NCBI GenBank assembly: GCA_964036045.1
Contig: OZ038385.1
Coordinates: 33,797,129-33,861,128, forward strand
Source: Eutreptiella sp. 'Long Island Sound 2002'
Taxonomy: Eukaryota > Euglenozoa > Euglenophyceae > Eutreptiales > Eutreptiaceae
DNA: 64,000 nt
Direction of reading: 5' to 3'
Shown: positions 58,394-64,000 of the stretch, one piece after another
How the letters are laid out: every line of letters begins with the position of its first letter
Numbering within the stretch: the first letter of the stretch is position 1
Made by a program: the position numbers and the translations under genes
Notes under the pieces: generated by a model
The model's database searches: none
Seen by the model: the letters and a program-made list of their open reading frames with translations, nothing else
Told to the model about the DNA's origin: nothing

Positions 58394-59082
58394 GAACCTG
58401 AAGACTCTTCTCCCAAGTCAGCCGACTCCACTTCCACGTCCACGTCCACGAGCACGTCCACGGACACCGTCTCGAAGCATTCCTCATCCGACTCCGACAT
58501 CAGCCCTGTCCAGTCCACTGCTCCCGGCAGCCAACGAGGCTCACTCAGCTGGGCTGCGTCCAGCTGAGCGTCTGCCCAGTACAGCCGAAGCCCATCAGAG
58601 TTGGGCATGACTGCCCAACGACCGACAGGCTCCAGCTGGCGCCCAGGCCCGAAGAGGGCCTGGACGGGCAGGTGGGAGCGGGGGAAGGGGATGAGGGTGT
58701 TGGTGAGGGGAGGAGGGATGCGGAGAGGCGGAGTGCCGGAGAGGGAGAGTGGAGAGTTGTAGATCGACTCGAGAGTCGATGCAGGAGAGGGAGAGCGGAG
58801 AGATGCACCGGAAGAAGAAGAAGAAGAAGAAGAAGGAGGTGGCTTCGGTGGCGGCGCCAGAGCGGCGGGGAGCGGCACGCCTGCCGACTGAAGCGGCGAT
58901 GGTACTGCTGGGGGTGCCGGTGCTGGCAATGGCAGCATCACCTGCAAGAAGGGCACGGGCTGCGACAAAGCCTGTCCACTGGGGGCGACGGGTGGAGGGG
59001 GAAGTATGGGGTAGGGTTTGGCTGGCTTTGGCTTGGGCTTGGGCTTGGGCTTGGGCACGCCTTTACCGGTCGACTTTACCAT
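58309..59082 (-). CDS. Antisense ORF downstream of outer pol
   Basis: A 257-codon minus-strand frame lies between pol and the 3' LTR. The N-terminus has a PKPKPKPK repeat and long Pro/Ala/Ser-rich stretches, with eight Ser from a (GAA)n tract at 58809-58835. The middle looks folded (ESIYNSPLSLSG..PLRIPPPL, ALFGPGRQLEPVGRWAVM, LRLYWADAQLDAAQLSEPRW), then an acidic part (SESDEECFETVSVDVLVDVDVEVES) and a hydrophobic C-terminal segment. The last 28 codons overlap pol. Antisense ORFs in this position are known in some plant Ty3/gypsy lineages; their function is unsettled. The plus strand is partly open here too (58672-59100). Confidence 0.5.
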   Translation of the reverse strand: MVKSTGKGVPKPKPKPKPKPAKPYPILPPPPVAPSGQALSQPVPFLQVMLPLPAPAPPAVPSPLQSAGVPLPAALAPPPKPPPSSSSSSSSGASLRSPSPASTLESIYNSPLSLSGTPPLRIPPPLTNTLIPFPRSHLPVQALFGPGRQLEPVGRWAVMPNSDGLRLYWADAQLDAAQLSEPRWLPGAVDWTGLMSESDEECFETVSVDVLVDVDVEVESADLGEESSGSYLLCFPCSFLLLISASLSTFCNSLAWQ

Positions 59083-60183
59083 GACTTCCTTGTAAAATAA
59101 GCTGTAAAACCATACAAGTCACGGCACTACTGTCAGCAGTAGGGTATCGTTTATGGTACCAGAACAGGAGTTTGCGTCGCTCTAATTACCGGGGGGGGGG
59201 GGGGGGGGGACCCCGCAACCAACTGTCGCGCACGAACTCAAGAACCCAAACCAACAGAAGGACCAGAAGAAAGAGAGAGAGCAAGACAGAGAAGAGGGGA
59301 AGAGAAGAGTGTGACAGACCGGGGGGGGAGGATACGACAAAAAATTTTATGAAACCCACGCTGAAAACAGCGTACTCCGCCAGCGAGGTTCTGGGTAGCT
59401 AGGGCGCCAGGTCACTGCAACCAGGGGTAGACGCCTACGCACCCAGGTACTAAGCGAACAGTGAACGCCGAGTGGGAATGGTGTACAGTGACATCCTTAC
59501 CTCCTTGTGACATCCTTTTCACCTTGTGCGAATCAATCATTTCATTCCCTTCCCACCAATGAGCGAATCAACTCGCGCACGCTGGCCTCCCTGAGCAGTA
59601 CAACGGCCACCCTGGCAGTGCGGTGACTACACCCTGCCAAGTGGATCGAAGGACGCTTGCGGGATGACAGCGATTTTGTTAAACAAGCATGAAACCACGA
59701 CGCGATCTGTGCGATGCTAACGAAGGTCCACCTCAGCAACTTGCCCGTACCAGCAGTACCTTTACTACGAGAGTGACAGAGCACGAGGGAGAGACGGATG
59801 AGTACCAAGTACCTCTACTACAGCTACTTGCAGACTGAGTACAAGAAGATCAACCTGACTGCCTACAGCGACAAGGACATCAACGCATGGAAATGGGATC
59901 AACGCGTGGAATTCAAGGTACGCGCTACGCAAAGCTGCTGAAGGACGTGTGAGACGCCTCCACGCCTACGCAACGAACAGATCATGGTGATGAAGGACGG
60001 CGCGCGCAAGCAGCTTGACTGAGCACGACCCCAAACGACACGCGCAACTCACATGCGCCCTTCCAGAGCACCTAAGGTCTGACCACAAGCAAGACATGGG
60101 TGTAAGGATATTGCGCATGCATGTGGTGAGCCCATCTAAGGGTTATACTTTTTGCGACGCACGCAAAGGACTTGCAGCGCTGC
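59083..60183 (+). other. Outer element 3' non-coding region
   Basis: Holds a G run of about 18 at 59191-59209 and a purine-rich stretch to 59340; no convincing ORF. Confidence 0.55.
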
Positions 60184-60193
60184 AGGGGGGGAG
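60184..60193 (+). promoter_or_regulatory. Polypurine tract candidate of the outer element
   Basis: AGGGGGGGAG resembles the tract that primes plus-strand synthesis, but lies about 155 bp before the point where the two LTR copies become alignable. Either the real 3' LTR starts here and the 5' LTR is truncated, or another tract is used. Confidence 0.5.
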
Positions 60194-60348
60194 TTAGATG
60201 GACCCACTGAGGCTGTTTCTTTTTGAGAACATGCCTATTTATGTGAGCATTCAGTTATTAAGCTGAACTCTGGTAGTGAATTTTCTACTTTGAACCAGAT
60301 CCAGATCCAGATCCCAGAATGAACAGCATGATGCTGCAAATCCAAGAT

Positions 60349-60760
60349 TGTCCGGCATGAACAGTGAAGATGAACAGTAAATCAGAGGAATGATTGAAGA
60401 TGATGGTGACAGGCAGATTCTCAGAGGTCTAATTGTTCATAATCAGATCATGATGCAGAAATGACATGATGGGTCATGATGGGGCACATGAATGGAATTC
60501 AGTGGCACCATGATGGCCAGTCCTACTGAGTGGGCAGTTCAAGAGATAAAGGTCAGAACTGAACTTAGGTGATAGTAAAAGGCCCAGAAACCACAGAAGA
60601 CATATCTTTTACATGTATTTTATGCTCTAAAGACGTGTGCATATTTTTGGGTCTTTGTCTAGCCTTTTATGCCATGGACCTACAATCAGTGGTGGACTTT
60701 CATCAGCAAGTTTGATCCTGAATTTTTGCTTTGTGCTAGGGTGTAAGGCAGAAATCTTTC
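60349..60760 (+). repeat. Outer element 3' LTR (alignable part)
   Basis: Begins TGTCCGGCATG and ends AAATCTTTC. It shows the empty target site CAAGAGATAAAGG for the TIR element that split the 5' LTR. Confidence 0.92.
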
Positions 60761-63700
60761 TCCCATTTGCGCAAAGTAGGTGAGCAGCAACATCAAGTAG
60801 TACTCTTTTGCGGAACGTGCTGGCTTCAAAATGGCTTCCAAGGCGTTCAAAACGACCGCAAGGAAAACATGCAGCAGAGGAATCAAGTGTTGTGTAATTC
60901 TGAGATGTCTATTTTGTTCAATGAACGTCTCCACAAATGATTGTTCTTGGACCAGTTTGGGTCAATCACCACTGTAGCAAGCCGGCGTCCCCAATTAGTG
61001 CAATTTTTTTCCATACCTATTCCATCATAAAATGATTGCAAATGGGACGCATCTCGCATACTGTGGCATGCCGTGGTCCATTTGGGGACGACAATGAGCC
61101 TTTTTTTGGGCTGTTGTTAAGGGTGATTGTCGTGAATGTGAAGATCATCCCAAACACAACGAGTTCGTGTTGCACCTCTATTTGGCTATAGTTTGAAGAG
61201 AACTAGGATCTAGCTTGGTCCTATCTGTAATTTTGATCCACAATTGAGAAACGGCCAGACAGCCGGGTTTGTGTAGCTATTTTGCCCACATTTTTGCCAC
61301 AAGATGGCATGGGTTAGGCCCCTTTTTCTTGTGTTTTCCCGGTGCTCAGCATTAGGAACGCAGTGGTGATGGAACCTTTTTCCTACATTTGGGTAGCCAA
61401 GGCGGCTAGTAAGGTATGTTTTCAAAACAAGCCATCGGTGGGGGTGGGGAGTTTTTTAACAACCCGTGGGTGCCGGTAAATCATGGGCTCCCGTGCCGCC
61501 GTCGCCGCCCATGCGGCATCGGTGATCTTCAGAGTTTTCTTTCATCTCTGCGAATCCTTTGACAGCTGAAAGATGACACTTTGTCTGTCATTGATTTAGG
61601 ATGAAAACCAACTCCCGGAGCTCTCCGTTTCTGTTCCGGTGCGACTTTTTTCCTCGAATGTGGCACTGGAAAATGAAACTGGAGTTGGTTTTTTTTATAA
61701 ATCAACGACGTACAAATGTCCAACTTTTCACTACTAAAAAATTTTCGGGCAATTGGCGAAACAAACTGCCGATGCCGCAGAACTAGCGACCACGTGACCG
61801 TCGGTGATTTCATGGAATTTCACCGACAACAAGCGGTAGGTAAAGGTTTCTTTCTTTTTTTTTGTAAAGAGGTTTTTGTCGGTGTATCGGTACCGTTACA
61901 TGAAACTGCTTGCTAGGCGAACTAGCCACGTGAACAGCAAGGTTAGACCAATGGAGGTATCAACACAGAGGCCACATCAAGGAGGGAGTCCGTGCTACAG
62001 TGTCCTAGATTACCTCCCACCAGCCACGAGACTCCACTCTTATCCCGGCCGGATGAGGAGCGGCGGAGCACACCCTGTACCCTAACCAGAAATTAAAACT
62101 GAAACCTCATGCACACCAATGACAAAGTGCTCCGCGAACGACCACTCACGTCACCTGCACTGCCCCGACCGAAGCCAATGCACCCCAAAATTAGCCGTTT
62201 TTGGCGTGGCTTCAAAAGTCCGGGCTTGCACTCTGAAGCCAAGCACTCGGGGACCCTAGCACTCTCCAACAAGAAGCTGAAAAGAACGCAGCCCACACCG
62301 CGCTCGATGAGTACCGTGTGCTGGTAACTGGGCGACAAACAGTGCGGCGACCCCGGAGAGCCTCACAACACCGGGTGAATGCATCCACGAAACCATCATG
62401 GACTTTGCGTTTTGATTGGCCTGCCACCACAGCAATGGAAAGGGTATGTGGGTGCACCCACTTCAATATGAAAAACAGAACCCCGGATCTAGATCATTAC
62501 CATTGCGGATGGGTGCACACTAACCAAGGAGCTCCCCGACCGGAGCAAGACCCTGCTGCAGACTTGTACCACGCGGCGGCATGGGAAAATGTGACTATAG
62601 CAGCCCGGGAACCACACCCTTCAGCGGCTTGCTCACTGCAATCTCAGAGAAGAGGCTCTTACCCAGCGCTGCACGCGAACAACAAGAATTGTGGTCTGTC
62701 ATGTCTGAATGAATACATTACTACTTCGCATCGGGCGCAGCTGCAGAATCGAAAAGAATTGGTTGGTGAAGAAGTTGGATACTGTGCTACCAACCTTAGC
62801 CCTTTAGGATAGCAGCCAGCCCCAACATCCTCCATAGCGTACTATGCAGAGTCTTGCATACATGCCAACCGCCCCTCGCCATTCCTCATGACGACACAAT
62901 CTTTCCCCCGATAGCCTCGGAGATACAAAGCATACTAGACACGTAGCACCTACGTGCGAACATATACTTTATCTTCCGATGGATCACAATGACATGGGAA
63001 GTTGCAACCCGAGCAGCCGGGATATTGCCCATCCTCAAGGTACATACCCAACGTAAAGAGGAAGAGGCGGCTAGCCTCCGCATCTCCTAATGTCCGCCGC
63101 AGCCTCCTCCTTTTGCACGTCCGCCCCATCCTTGTACTCTGCGGACGGCAATATATGCAGTTCCCACATCCTCTATCGGCTGCTACGGCGCATAGGATGC
63201 ACACCACCGCTGCCCTACCCAATTTCAACCTCAACCGCAACGGTATAGGCAGTCCGCAAAGCAGTCCGCAACATCACGGCAGATGCGGCGGAGGCAGGTC
63301 ACTTGTAATTTTCCCAACACCCATGCACCAAGCTGCACCATGACGCAAAGAGCAAAACATTGAAGACATAGGCGTTGGTGCCTCCGCCCAGCCAGATACT
63401 ACCCCCCCCCCCCCCGAGGCCTCAAGGCGTGGCTACATTACAAAAGACTCCGTCAACTGTCCTGCACACTCACTGGCGAAGCCCACGGCCTTGAGGGTGC
63501 AAAACCCTAATTACCCATGTCGGCGTTGGCGAAAAAACGGTGTTGAAGCGGAAACAGTTGACGTGACTAAGTTTAGACGATTACTTTGCTCCTTTCCCAA
63601 GACCTGTATGAAGATTCCTCATTACCTGCGCAAACCATAACTCTACAATAACGATGCCGAATTCGGTGTTGCTGCCGATGACACATGCTGAGACACCAAC

Positions 63701-64000
63701 ATTGAAGATTGGAATCATAGTACCTGAATCATTTTTCACCATTGATGGTCAAATTTGTAGGGGCACTTTTTGTCCTTGGAATTGAGTGAAACCTTGCAAA
63801 CAACACGGCAAAGACCTGAAGGAGGACATCAATACACAGTAGGAGTTCCACATCGAGCAGCGGGGATGAGGAGTCGCCACCCCCGCGAACGGTATCGGAG
63901 ACGGTGGAATATGAGACGCAGAAAAACCTGGGTGATGCAAATTTCAAAATCTTCCTTGCGCAGGAGACGCTGAACAGGAAGCAGTCACCGGAGGCACCGG
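60761..64000. other. Unassigned right flank
   Basis: No domain, RNA gene or terminal repeat recognised. The longest frame (62318-62812, plus, 164 codons) has several Cys/His but no pattern I can assign. A C run lies at 63402-63414. Confidence 0.45.

Larger units (their letters stand above)
31338..60760 (+). mobile_element. Outer Ty3/gypsy chromovirus with four nested insertions
   Basis: Direct repeats at 31338-33443 (interrupted) and 60349-60760 are the LTRs: about 411 bp each after removing one insertion, with only three differences by my reading. Between them in order are a tRNA-Met-like primer site, gag, one UAG, protease, methyltransferase-like domain, Cys/His linker, RT, RNase H, integrase, chromodomain, an antisense ORF and a polypurine tract. 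Subtracting the four insertions (1,690, 13,101, 395 and 4,130 bp, plus TSDs) leaves about 10.1 kb (10.5 kb counting the MITE as native). Pol has three stops (49636, 51245, 52007) and a frameshift near 53130. No matching TSD is visible outside the LTRs, so one outer edge may be truncated. Confidence 0.93.

Overview
This is eukaryotic, repeat-dominated nuclear DNA from an organism I cannot name. The evidence is LTR retrotransposons with chromodomain integrases, relics of Harbinger-, pogo- and hAT-type DNA transposons, GT-AG introns, long CA/GT microsatellites, an 11-kb satellite block and a 200-N scaffold gap at 9773-9972. I see no bacterial operon structure, no tRNA or rRNA gene, and no confidently recognised single-copy host gene. 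A TE-rich plant, algal or similar genome is likely, but that is inference.

Layout. 1-1807: mostly unassigned, with one possible minus-strand zinc-finger ORF. 1808-12830: a satellite array of about 0.88-0.95 kb units, 192-bp sub-repeats, hairpins and G/C homopolymers, interrupted by 1.9 kb of other sequence and the gap. 12831-25280: unassigned, with long microsatellites. 25285-27095: a degenerate Harbinger-like transposase followed by a retrotransposon pol fragment, bracketed by two clusters of 48-bp hairpin repeats. 27740-29241: a spliced pogo/CENP-B-like transposase gene whose catalytic core is mostly missing. 30305-30920: a second Harbinger-like relic. 31338-60760: one large nested retrotransposon. 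60761-64000: unassigned flank.

The centre of the window is a set of nested insertions. An outer Ty3/gypsy chromovirus (about 10.5 kb when its passengers are subtracted) carries four later insertions, each with a clean target-site duplication (TSD): a 1,690-bp element with 24-bp terminal inverted repeats (TIRs) in its 5' LTR (TSD AGAGA); a complete 13.1-kb LTR retrotransposon in gag (TSD ACTGA); a 395-bp hAT-type MITE in the pol linker (TSD GCGTGAAC); and a 4,130-bp TIR element with 11-bp subterminal arrays that splits the chromodomain (TSD AGT). Removing each of the three coding-region insertions plus one TSD copy restores the interrupted reading frame, which confirms those boundaries independently.

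The inner 13.1-kb element is the most unusual object. Its Gag is about 1,385 codons with a long coiled-coil-like region, and the ORF opens inside the LTR. Its pol encodes a retropepsin, a dUTPase with all five motifs, a DNA-methyltransferase-like PP-motif domain, RT, RNase H, integrase and a chromodomain. In both elements gag and pol share one frame and are separated by exactly one UAG, suggesting stop-codon readthrough. Both also carry further in-frame stops, so these copies look non-functional.
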